DNA of 64,000 nt. Origin: Adiantum capillus-veneris (lineage: Eukaryota > Streptophyta > Polypodiopsida > Polypodiales > Pteridaceae). The translations under genes were made by a program, and so were the position numbers. Positions 1 through 9,870 of the stretch are shown in pieces. Position 1 is the stretch's first letter; every line of letters begins with the position of its first letter. Under the pieces are notes generated by a model, which did not search any database, was not told the DNA's origin, and was given only the letters and a program-made list of their open reading frames with translations. Location: the NCBI GenBank assembly GCA_014529385.2, contig CM043964.1, positions 109,583,587-109,647,586 of the forward strand, in the 5' to 3' direction.

Positions 1-603
1 GATCGGTTCTAGCCATTGAAATGTTAAGTAGAGCCATACTACTCCGCTAATGTGCCATGAAATGTCTGCTAATGTTTGTGCTTTTGTAAACAGGTGGTTC
101 TTGGGTACCTTCACAAAGGTTGGGGATGCAGTTTAGATAGTCTAGAAGGTTGTGTTGGCTTCGCAATGGAGTGCGAGCATCTACAACGACATTTTATCAG
201 CCTTGATCGGGATAAAAATTTGTTCTTGACACGTATTCAATCGCAACAACGGTTACCTTCATGTACATCACATCACATCACATCACATCCACATAGAGCA
301 CATCACATCCACCCCCGTCTCCTTTATGATTTCGCCAAGAGTCGGTTGGGCCATCTGCTCCTCTTCCAAGTAGGCCTCCAGCCATAGTTCTTGGTTGGCC
401 AAGCTATGGTAACTAGTCTATCACCCTCTATTTCCCACACTGCCCATGGTACCCCACCTGCGAACGCTCCAGTAGCGCAACATGGTTTGGGGGGAACATG
501 GTTTTTGCACCCCACAGGAGCGTGCATTCTTCGAATGACACGTGGGGGCTTGGGTAAAAGTGTGGATGTCGTACATTGCCGGGCATGGAATAGCAAATGG
601 AGT
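1..603. other. left edge, no recognised gene
   Basis: Short open frames occur on both strands, but none matches a family I know and opposite-strand frames overlap fully. A short run of ACATC units lies at about 265..310. I see no splice-bounded exon. Confidence 0.5.
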
Positions 604-634
604 CAACAATAACAACAACAACAACAACAACAAC
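604..634. repeat. (AAC)n trinucleotide repeat
   Basis: About ten CAA/AAC units with one interruption near the start. It is a simple sequence repeat in otherwise unassigned sequence. Confidence 0.9.
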
Positions 635-944
635 TAGATCTCACCTTTCCTTGCTATAGTTGTTGTTTTAAGTTGTGTACCCTTTTAATAACAATGTGTG
701 GTGTTTCTATTGCAATCTTTACATGTTGTTCAAAATCAATTTCCATTATTATGAAGTGTAAACCGTTGAAATTAATTTGTTTCATGTGTACAAGTGATCA
801 CAAGTGTGACAAGATAGAAAGACACTTGTCATGTTGGTGGTTTATCTTGTTGCCCAACATATGTCACAACAATTGAGAAGACAAGTCTCATGTTTGAGTG
901 AGAGGATATTGACAAAGAGAGAATTATAAATTATGAATGTTTGA
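635..944. other. unassigned AT-rich spacer
   Basis: AT-rich sequence with several short stops in all frames. I see nothing that supports a gene or a named repeat here. Confidence 0.4.
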
Positions 945-952
945 TCGAATGC

Positions 953-1027
<75 letters not shown>

Positions 1028-1109
1028 AGAAGAAGAAGAAGCTTGGGTGGTATAGTGATAGAATTTTTTCTGAAAACACACATACAAACATCGTCAAAGC
1101 ACACACATA

Positions 1110-1176
<67 letters not shown>

Positions 1177-1277
1177 GATGACAATGGAGAAGAAGAAGCT
1201 TGGGTGGTATAGTGATAGAACCATTTATCACTTTTTTTTAAACACACATACAACCATAGTCAAAGCACACACATATC

Positions 1278-1309
<32 letters not shown>

Positions 1310-1392
1310 AGAAGAAGCTTGGGTGGTATAGTGATAGAAACATTTGCCATTGTTTTTTTACACACATACAACCATCGTCAAAGCACACACAT

Positions 1393-1440
<48 letters not shown>

Positions 1441-1480
1441 GATGACGATGGAGAAGAAGAAGCTTGGGTGGTAGCGAGAG
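945..1480. repeat. compound minisatellite with GA and GT spacers
   Basis: Four copies of one unit begin near 1021, 1171, 1304 and 1434. The unit reads GAAGAAGAAGCTTGGGTGG, then TATAGTGATAGAA, then a T-rich variable part, then ACACACATACAA and GTCAAAGCACACACATAT. Each copy is followed by a (GA)n run; the first is preceded by a long (GA)n and followed by (GT)n then (GA)n. The fourth copy is cut after GGGTGG. The unit is therefore a single-copy sequence of about 95 bp plus a microsatellite of variable length, repeated in tandem. Confidence 0.9.
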
Positions 1481-3180
1481 AGAACAAAGTTGAGAAGGGA
1501 GAGAATCTTTTTGGAATTTGCTCGCCGGATTTCAAAAAGCGCTCACTAAAAAATTACGTCCCCATGGTTGCAGGCGCGTACATACCTTGCCAGACAGGTG
1601 AGGCCGGGGACGTGGCACCGTTGCATGTTTTACCACATTAAAGCATGCCTAATTTGCTTTAGGAATGTACAAATTTCAAGTGTTTCAAAGTGGCACACTC
1701 GTTTTCAAAGTGGCACACTCGTTTTGCTTAGAAGATTCAATGGGGGTGATCTTGGCCAAAAATAGCACGTTTAGTGAACGGGCATAAAAGACGTGTCCAA
1801 AGTGCTTAGCAAGTGGGAGAATGAGGTTCAACATTAAATTTGAGCTAAGAAATAATTTTCCACCAAAGTTGGGATTTTTCCCAGCTTGTTTGAGCATTTT
1901 ATGAACAAAAAGAGGCATTTTGGGCTAAAATGACCATAAAATGGTTAAAAATAATCAAAAAATAGCACAAAATGGCTCAAAATTCCATGTCAACGATGGT
2001 GCCATCGTTTTTGCAGTTGAGAAGGAACTTATAGATCCAAGAATGAGCTCATTTGGGCATATAAGCAAGGTGATACATCCATTACAATCGAGGGTGCTAG
2101 TGCAGCCCCGTGCTGCTTCCACTACATGTTTGAGGCTGTGAGGCCTCCAATTAGGGTTTTCCCTCCTCAAATAACTACTTTTGATTCTCCAATGAATTTC
2201 TAAAGCTTCCATGAAATGGTCACGACGAAGAATCGAAGCTTCAATTTAGGGGTTTTAACAGGTTGAAAGAAAACTGCATATGTGCGATTGAGAGCGAGGC
2301 TACACCTAATCTTCACACACATAAGAGTTTTGACTTAATCTTGGTTCTTTTTCAAAGTGGAGCTTTCATGGATGGAGTTTTGTTGTTTTTGAGTGTGTTT
2401 TTAGCTTCAAATCATCTACGCCTTGCTTGACTTTGCTACGAATCCTCACATTTAGAGGCCCAACGCTTTCCTAGCTGCATTGCGCACTTCTTGATAGCAT
2501 CAATGAAAAAGTGTACCTCTTGGTGCTCAACTTTTGTGTCATTTATTAAGGGGGGCATTGAGAATAGAAGAGGAACCTCCTTTCCTTTTCCCTCTTCCTC
2601 AGTTTCCCATTCAAATTCAACTTGGAGGAGTCACCATAGACGCCATTTCTTGTGAGCTCCAACCTAGGGACCAGGTACGTTTATTTATCGAGTGCCATTT
2701 TGTGAACTCATTGTAAACTTTGTAATTCCTGGGTTTTTGTGTTCTTCATATGAACTTGGTATAAACTTAGTGTGAACCATTGTGATCATTGTTTGCACTT
2801 AATGTAATTCATTATACTCCTTGCTTTTTGTGATCTCTACTTGAACTTAGTGTGAAAGTTGTAATGATTGGTTTTTTTAGTGAAGTGTGTGTAAACTAGG
2901 ACTACCTTTTCACTAGGCAGCCTTTGAACAAAGACTTTCATTATGGTGTTTTTCATGGGTTGCATAGCCTTTATGAAGTTAATGGGTATTCAAGGACACT
3001 TGTCTCAAGGACACACTACTCAGTTGATGAGACCACTCTATTTGATGGAGTTGAGGTTTAGAGCGAGCTTTGGAGTGACCTTTTGTCAGATATTGCTCAA
3101 TTCACCAACTTTAGAAAAAAAAACTCGCTCCAAAAATCTCACTCCAAAAAACTTGCTTCAACGATAATTTTCGAAGTGAG
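1481..3180. other. unassigned sequence between repeats
   Basis: No frame in this stretch matches a family I know. A 21-bp direct duplication (AAAGTGGCACACTCGTTTT) occurs at about 1687..1725. Repeated short phrases such as TTAGTGTGAA near 2760..2860 hint at an old degenerate repeat. A frame at 2534..2716 is open, but I see no splice or homology support for it. Confidence 0.4.
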
Positions 3181-3313
3181 CTTTTTTTTTCTCTCCCTCT
3201 CCCTTCCCTCCTTCCCTTTGCCTCTCTCTCTCTCTCTGTCAATTCCCCCTCTCTCTCTCTATCCCCTCCCCCTTTTTATACATTTCCCTCTCCCTCTCTC
3301 CTTCTCTCTCTCA
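3181..3313. repeat. CT-rich low-complexity tract
   Basis: Pyrimidine-rich sequence of CTCTCC and CCCT words leading directly into the palindromic module cluster. Confidence 0.8.
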
Positions 3314-3353
3314 CTGAAGCACATTTGGAGGTGGACACCCACCTCTATGCATG

Positions 3354-3422
<69 letters not shown>

Positions 3423-3498
3423 TGTGTGTGTGTGTTCCTCAAGCACGTGTGGAAGTGGGAGCTTAACTCCCACCTCCACATGTGCTTGAGAGAATATG

Positions 3499-3538
<40 letters not shown>

Positions 3539-3572
3539 CATGTGCTTGAGGGAGAGAGGGAGACAGAGAGAG

Positions 3573-3619
<47 letters not shown>
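3314..3619. repeat. palindromic module cluster 1 (left border of array)
   Basis: Two full inverted-repeat modules and one half module are interleaved with microsatellites. Module 1 is 3314..3360. Module 2 is 3437..3490, with arms CCTCAAGCACGTGTGG and CCACATGTGCTTGAG around GGGAGCTTAACTCCC. A half module, CCACATGTGCTTGAGGG, lies at 3535..3552. The spacers are (GA)n at 3357..3419, (GT)n at about 3423..3435, (CT)n at 3499..3535, and a final (CA)n at 3575..3619. The same module recurs at 21.04..21.65 kb. Confidence 0.92.
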
Positions 3620-3621
<2 letters not shown>

Positions 3622-3911
3622 GCTAGTTATATGAAGTAAAAATTCCTTCCAGTTTATAGGAGTGGCATGTTGCTATTTCCTTGGTATAATTAGCTAGGGA
3701 CTGGGACTAAGGAACTTTTGGTGAATAATGGCTTGAATTCACTAAAAATTTCTAAAAGGATATTAGTGAGTGGTACCTTAATGGTACCCAACCCTTAGTA
3801 GTTCAATGGGGTTATGAACATTTGGCGGGTTTCATGGCTCTGTAAACCCCGTCCACTTTTTCTTAATATCACGGTGGCTCCCCTCGGACGAGTCTACACT
3901 ACAGTGCTCTC

Positions 3912-3915
<4 letters not shown>

Positions 3916-3959
<44 letters not shown>

Positions 3960-4107
3960 TCTCTATGTACAAGGCGGCGTTGCTATATCTTCTACCTCTT
4001 GATGCTGGGCCCGCCATACTGCTCTGGAGGAATGTGGCCACTAGCTCCAAACCCTATAAAAGGTGAGATTCCATGCTCACTTAGCATTGGTACTATGTGC
4101 TTCTGTG

Positions 4108-4139
<32 letters not shown>

Positions 4140-4140
4140 G
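3916..4140 (+). promoter_or_regulatory. promoter of retroelement unit A (diverged)
   Basis: (CT)n at 3916..3956, then AATGTGGCCACTAG, TATA sequence CTATAAAAGG at 4054..4063, CTCACTTAG downstream, and (TG)n at about 4105..4135. The order and spacing match the promoters at 9.13, 12.34 and 18.54 kb, although the sequence has diverged. Confidence 0.7.
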
Positions 4141-5423
4141 TGAGTAGTTCTCTGTACATTGGGAATGTGAGGGTTTTACCCGCAAAGGGTGTAGCATTAA
4201 GTTGTCGGCTTTATGGCACAAGGAAAGGATAGGCAGGTTACAACTTCTACTGAACCTTTTATAGCTATGCCACTGGGTTTTTTTTACTCACCTTACGAGT
4301 TTAGGAAATGCTTTCAATCTATGAATGACTTATCATAAGCATGTATATGAACAACCTTTTGTCTGCGGCTTTGGTTTTGTAATTCCCTTTTGAGTTTAGG
4401 GATATCTGTCAATGCATATCTATGGTCTTTTCATAGGCATGTTTAAAAACAACATTAAAAGGTGGTATCCTCTTTCAAATACTGGATAATTGTTGCTTTG
4501 AATTTCTTTTTAGCTAAAATGTAATGATAGAAGTTCTTCTTGATACTTGGTGAATTACCCTATATGATAGCATTGACCTATTTGTGGGATGTAAGACATG
4601 CTGCGGCGATTATGATACTGATGATGTGCCTCTGGGTTTGTTATCGAGTTTACCATTCTTGCTCAGATACGGTCTATGTCGTTTTATTGTTGTGGATATA
4701 GAGCTTTGGAAAAATTGCTCAAATTGGCCATGAATGGTTGGCTGTGAACATGGTTAAGATTGATTGTGGCCGAATATGCTTATGAATTTGGTTATGAAGG
4801 ATTGTGGAATATGGTAGATATGGTTGTAAATGGGCTGCTCATGAGGCCGTAAATGGTTGCTTATTGCATCGATGTTAGGGGCCTTGTGGCACCCTCCCCT
4901 GGCTTTTTGAACTAATGAGGAACTATGGAATATCCCATCTATATGTATTATGATTTAGGGGATTAACACTCATACTTATTACCTTACATGTGGTTTTTGA
5001 CTCCGTCTAAGGAAGTGTAGGACTTACTTACTGACATCTGTTTATGTTACAACTGACTCCAAAGTATAGATTGAGTGTACGTATGAGCACTGTCATTGAC
5101 CCCAAAAAAAAGAAGCAATAATTAATGCCAAACTCTATAAAGTAAAAAAAACAAGTATATGTGGCCTACTTGGAGGCTAAACTACCCCATAAAACTCGTC
5201 TTTGACCTTATCTCATGAGAGCTTGCAAAGCACATGGGGCTCCAAATGGTTTTCCCCCTTGTAAATGAAACCATATTTGAATATAGGATTAACGCTACCT
5301 TTCTTATTATTTATCTTTGAAAGCAATCTAGTTGGGTGACATCTATAGCATGTGGGATACCCATGCATCACCTGCATACGATGCCAATGCTAACTAAAAG
5401 TTGTGTTGTTTCCATGGATGCAG
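4141..5423 (+). other. leader of retroelement unit A
   Basis: Non-coding leader between promoter and ORF1. It ends at a conserved block: GCTAACTAAAAG, then TTGTTTCC, then ATGGATGCAG followed by GTGAGG. The equivalent block in unit D is GCTAACTGAATTG ... ATGGATGCAG followed by GTAAGG at 20701..20740. The rest of this leader is too diverged from units C and D for me to align by eye. Confidence 0.55.
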
Positions 5424-7229
5424 GTGAGGGTTACCTTCTCAATTATGGTTTTCAAAGTTCCATGGAATGAAGATGGAGGATTTATATATCTTCAGGCTCT
5501 TGATTCTCTTGTACTTGTGTATAAAGACTGTTCTATACTATGAATGGGAATTATACCACCTTTGCATTGACATAGTTTCTAGTGTCTTTTGTAATTTGAA
5601 AGGATTCTTTGGTGTTTATGTTATATTGTTACTAGAACACACACACACCTAACACCAAGAGTAGTATTGATACTATTCAAAGACCTAGTTACTATACTTT
5701 ATCCCTCGGTTTCTATCCTAGATAAATTTACCTTGGACTGATCCCTGTGGGATGGAGCTTTCTTCACACAGTCCTTATAGGTTCTCCTCGTCGGTTGAAG
5801 GCTGAAGAGGCTACCAATTCTAACCATTAGTCGTATACTTATCTAATTAAACACTTTTTTAACTTTGCAGAGCTTAGCACTATCTCAAGGGTTAGATCTT
5901 CCTACTGAGCCTCTTTCTAAAGCCTCACTTCAAGCACTTAGATGCATTCATGACCCTCTGACATCCGAATTAATAGCAGGAGCTTCTGATTATCGAGCCA
6001 ACTTCTTGGTTCAAACCATGTCATTTGATAAGTGTGTCCATACCCTCGCCCAACTTGTCAACAACTCTAAGGAAGGGGTAGCAGATCTATTTAATTTTAT
6101 AGAGAACATTCCCACCTGACACTTGCTCACAAAGGAGAGTTAGGCAAATTCTCTTCTGAAGGTGCTGAACTGACTCATAACTTACACAAATTATGTGGTC
6201 TCACCCCTGGGTTTGTTTCAGCTCCTACCATTCCGATACAAACAGTATCCAAAAATTTATTTTGCAGGGACTCCTTGGTCCTAGATGCTGTCAAAGCCTT
6301 TCAGAAAGAGATGTGTTCTCTCAGTGAGACCTCGCCTATGGAAATGGTACCTAAAGTTTCTCTGGTTTTTCCCTTCTTTCCATCCAAACAAGTTAAAATC
6401 AGACCCCTTAGTGTGGACCATCACCTTTGGGCCCTTCCCAACAAAGGCTTTTTAGCTCCTATCTTTATCAAAAGTTGGGTTTCTCTAGCCAATCCTTCGG
6501 CATCTTCAATTGGAGAAGCACGACTCAAAATATTAAGAGGTGTCAAGTCTCTTGATAAAGGTGACCTTATTAAAGCCCCTTTCACTATGCACTTTCTTGA
6601 AACAAAGAAATGCGGCTCAAACACTGGTTTGTATGTGCGTACCAAGGGCTTGATGGAGTTCTCCAAAAGTAACTCTGAGTACTACACTGAGTCTATTTGG
6701 AACATTTATAGGCCTTATGTCAAATGCGCTTGTTGATTTCTTGACACTAAGGCCTCTTGTGAATCAAGCATTATCTGCTTTAATTATGCTATATGGTATG
6801 CCCTCAATAACTTGGATCTCATGTTTCTCGACAATCCTTTAGCTCACTACGTGTCCCTTTTTTGCTCTTGGCTTGGAGGCCAGGCCAAGGAACTTGTGTT
6901 AGCTCAGATGGATTTTATTCAGTTTGCTCCCTTATGCACTCTCTTCTCAAAGAGCTGGTTGCAGAAAAATCCGCGCTTCTTTTGACTACTTATGGTAACT
7001 ATCTTGGTATTAAAACTCTCCTTGGCTTGCTAAAACCTAATACGAATGATGAGGATTCCCCTACTCTTAAAAGACCCAACTCTCTAATATCCCCCACTTC
7101 TTCGTACACTCTTTTTTTTTAAACTCCAGCCGCCTCTTCCACTGAGTCTTATGGAGGGAGAGGGAATGCGAGAAGCATGACTAGATGGAGAGGTAGAGGC
7201 TATCCTGTCGAACACTTGTTGGATTTGTA
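5418..7229 (+). pseudogene. ORF1 (gag-like), retroelement unit A
   Basis: With the inferred two-codon first exon, the frame runs from 5871 through about 6116, is broken by a stop, and resumes at 6275..6733 and again to the TAA at 7227..7229. The recognisable order, shared with unit C, is: a Leu-rich start (SLALSQGLDLP), a central region with VDHHLWALPNKGFLAPI, the motif FSKSNSEYYTESIWN, then TYLTTYGNYLGIKTLLGLLKP, DDSPTLKRPNSL, and a basic end ending in RHLLDL. In unit B the tail reads FTRGRGRN, an Arg/Gly-rich segment as in many nucleic-acid-binding Gag proteins. The full length would be about 430 residues. The family is unknown to me; the gag-like role is inferred from position and the basic tail. 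Confidence 0.6.
5424..5870 (+). other. probable intron in ORF1 of unit A
   Basis: The donor GTGAGG follows GATGCAG at 5423, and the acceptor AACTTTGCAG ends at 5870. Splicing would join ATG CAG directly to AGC TTA GCA, which is the open ORF1 frame, so the start codon would sit six bases before the junction. Unit C keeps an acceptor (CTATTGCAG ending at 14831) in front of the same ORF1 position, and unit D keeps the donor (GCAG then GTAAGG at 20735). This is inferred from sequence; no transcript was seen. Confidence 0.55.
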
Positions 7230-8640
7230 AATGCAGATACAGTATAATGGGGTTGACAGAATGCATCTTATATCTTGTGAGGAAAGTGTGCATGGATTTT
7301 TTGTTCATCGCGTCTTCGCCATCACCTCGTTTATATTTAACAAATGCTTTATCTCTACCTTTGGTGATTTGGATCTACTAAGCCAAGTTAGGATAGGGTG
7401 GAGATTTACTAAATCTATACTACATCTGGCCCTATAAAGTCACTTGTGATATCTCAAAACATCTTGAAAGTATAGGATATGTTGATCTAAATACCAAACT
7501 TCCTGTACTATTTCCCACTTATAAGATACACAAACATAAGTTTAGATGGATATCAGATGCTTCGAGTAGTATTTTTTCTAATATTACTAAAGATATTACC
7601 CTTTTTCTTGATCTGATTCTTTATGAATTTGAAAACATATGTGCCTCTTAACAGAAAATATGCTCTAGCTTTCTTCAAATTCACTACAACCCTTTTTTGT
7701 TAGTAAAAAATGCAACCGAGGCTACTCTTAACCTACCCAAACAAACCTTTCATCTCTTCATAGTTGATATTAGTCAATGCTATGAGAACATTCTTTTAGA
7801 AGGGGATTTGGGATTGAAAGATGTGCTATTTCAAATGATTAAACTAGCCTTCAAAAATGCTAGGGAAAATGGTTACTCTTACATTTCACTTTCCAGACAA
7901 CCTAGATGGATTAAAAAGACACAATCTTCTCATCCACTTCACTTCAATGATATTAGATTATTCAATAACATATCTTGGTCACTTGATAACTGTACCGTTC
8001 TCTTTGGAGGACAATGTCTTAATCAAAGCCAGGGAATTCCCATGGGATTTTCCTGCTCATCTGTAATGTGTAATTTATACTTAGCCTTCTTTGAATACAA
8101 ATGGTTTCTTAAAACCATGACTGACAAAAGAAAATATCACATGCTTCCACTTTTTTATCACACTTACAGATACATGGATGACTTATTAAGGCTCAACAAC
8201 AAATTATTCTTGGATGAGATTAATTTTGTTTATCCAAACTGCTTAAAGATTGAACCAACCTTTAAACATGGGTTTTCTTCACCATCTAGCTTTTTTGCCA
8301 CAAATTCCCAATTCCTTAACTTCTCTATTAAACTACATAGCCCTTGTGTAGGAGTCTATGACCTAGGTTCTCTTGGAAAAGAGACCTGTTAGATATCCCA
8401 CCTATTGAATTCTTAAAAAAGAATAGTAATTGCCCACATAAAGTTGCTCTTGGTACATGTATAAGCCTCCTATACCTTATAGTCTACTCCTCTTCTAATT
8501 GCTTCTTTGCTTGGGAAGATATTAAAGTTCTTATTCATAAATTTTTCCTTAATGGTTTCAAAAGAAAGGACATAATTAACAAAATCACAGAATCCCTTTC
8601 TCATAAAACGACTAGCCTGGCTTACATTTCAACCAACTAA
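7230..8640 (+). pseudogene. ORF2 reverse transcriptase, retroelement unit A
   Basis: ORF2 begins at the ATG immediately after the ORF1 TAA. A deletion at about 7430 removes the part between its N-terminal segment and the RT. The RT then reads in order: YKIHKHKFRWISDASS (fingers), FIVDISQCYENI (motif A, catalytic Asp codon at 7766..7768), NQSQGIPMGFSC and NLYLAFFEYKWF (motif B), YRYMDDLL (motif C, YMDD at 8171..8182), and FLNFSIKL. A frameshift near 8370 splits off a C-terminal thumb-like region that ends at TAA 8638..8640. Of the three copies this is the only one with both motif A and motif C intact. No RNase H, integrase or GIY-YIG endonuclease is visible. Confidence 0.8.
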
Positions 8641-8989
8641 AACTCATTTCTCTGATTAGGTAGTAGGCCCATTCACAATGGGCATACTATTGACCCATTG
8701 TTTATGGTGCCTGGGACAGGGCCGACACACACACACACACACACACACATTTACCTATACAATAGTTTGATTATATAGAAACAAAAAAAGCAGGTATTCT
8801 TTCCCTTATGGTAATACTTTCTAAAAAAATGGGGGGTTAATCTTCTTCCTCCCTAAAACAACATGGGAACCCACCCACCCCTTGGGCGATATTTTGAGTT
8901 AGAGACTTTTAGTACCTTAAACCTCATGCCTGCTGGCTCTGTCTCTCTCACTTAACTACACTGCAATGGATATGATACTCCCTACACGG

Positions 8990-8998
<9 letters not shown>
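8641..8998 (+). other. 3' region of unit A and (CA)n boundary
   Basis: After the ORF2 stop come about 85 bp, a (CA)n tract at 8725..8749, TTTACCTATACAATAGTTTG, and a segment ending with ATGGGGGGTTAA. The same sequence follows ORF2 of units B and C. It belongs either to the 3' end of one unit or to the 5' end of the next. Confidence 0.75.
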
Positions 8999-9032
<34 letters not shown>

Positions 9033-9240
9033 TCCCCGAATATAAGCAGGAGTGGCCACATAGGTGGCTTGGGAAGCAATAGCTTCTGAGTACATGATCG
9101 TGGGCATCTTCGCCTTGAACTTGCCTGAAGGCGCTATATAAGATGAGGGTGCTCTAGCCCCTCACTTAGTCTATGGGTTTATTCTCCTCTGTGTGTGTTT
9201 TTCAAGAAGAGGTGTGAAGGTGTTTTTTTACTAAGCAGAT
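8999..9240 (+). promoter_or_regulatory. promoter of retroelement unit B
   Basis: (CT)n at about 8992..9029, GGAGTGGCCACATAGG, TATA sequence CTATATAAGA at 9134..9143, and CCCCTCACTTAGTCTATGGG about 17 bp later. It is nearly identical to the promoters at 12337 and 18543. Confidence 0.8.
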
Positions 9241-9546
9241 ATAGAAGTTGTTGAGCTACCATCTCAGGTTGCTACTAGCCTTGATACCTTGATGAGATAC
9301 GTTAATGTTTTTCTGCTAAAACATGTACTTACCAACTAAACGACACCTGTTTTTTTTTAATATTTTTTATTACATAACTAGGTAGTTAAAAGATAACTGA
9401 AATACATGATGATCATACTATGTATTGTTTGGATTCTTGACCATGGAAGGGGAATTAGTTTCTGCCTTTGTATAAGCGCCTGTAAATCGTTTTTTTGATA
9501 AGGGTATTTATTTAAACCATATAAATGGTGCTTGATATAGCAATAT
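9241..9546 (+). other. truncated leader of unit B
   Basis: This matches the first 300 bp of the leaders at 12.45 and 18.66 kb up to GGTGCTTGATAT at about 9538, then jumps directly to ORF1 sequence (GGTTATTGCTCAAATTGC). Compared with unit C, about 3.1 kb of leader and ORF1 is missing. Confidence 0.85.
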
Positions 9547-9870
9547 TGGTTATTGCTCAAATTGCTTTCAACATTTTTTTGTGGGCTTATGCTTGATATC
9601 CTCAAGGGATTGAAGAATGGGGAACCTGGAACCTATCTAACTACCTATGCAAATTACAAGGGTGTTAAGATTATCACCAGTCTTCTTAAACCTTGTATTG
9701 ATGATGATGATTCCCCCTCACTGAAAAGACCCAACTCTCTTGCCACTCCCAATTATTTGATTTCACTCGTGACTTCCAGCTCTTCCACTAATTTTACTAG
9801 AGGAAAATCTCGTAGCTTTACTAGGGGAAGAGGAAGGAATACCCCCATCAGACACCTTCTTGACTTATGA
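9547..9870 (+). pseudogene. ORF1 C-terminal fragment, unit B
   Basis: Only the last 110 or so codons of ORF1 remain, from the deletion junction to TGA at 9868..9870. They read TYLTTYANYKGVKIITSLLKP, DDDSPSLKRPNSLAT, and an Arg/Gly-rich end (KSRSFTRGRGRN) before RHLLDL. One extra T near 9580 shifts the frame relative to unit C. The stop TGA shares bases with the ORF2 start as ATGA. Confidence 0.8.

Noticed and set aside
942-1474. Long open frames of Arg-Glu and Ser-Leu repeats over GA tracts (also at 3311..3620, 21020..21680, 52408..53354)
   Set aside because: They are translations of dinucleotide repeats, open on both strands with no other content.
4600-4680. Possible hammerhead ribozyme (CTGATGA near 4619; also CTGATGAG near 36101)
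   Set aside because: No GAAA-containing second core strand or flanking helices at the right distance, although Penelope-like elements often carry such ribozymes.
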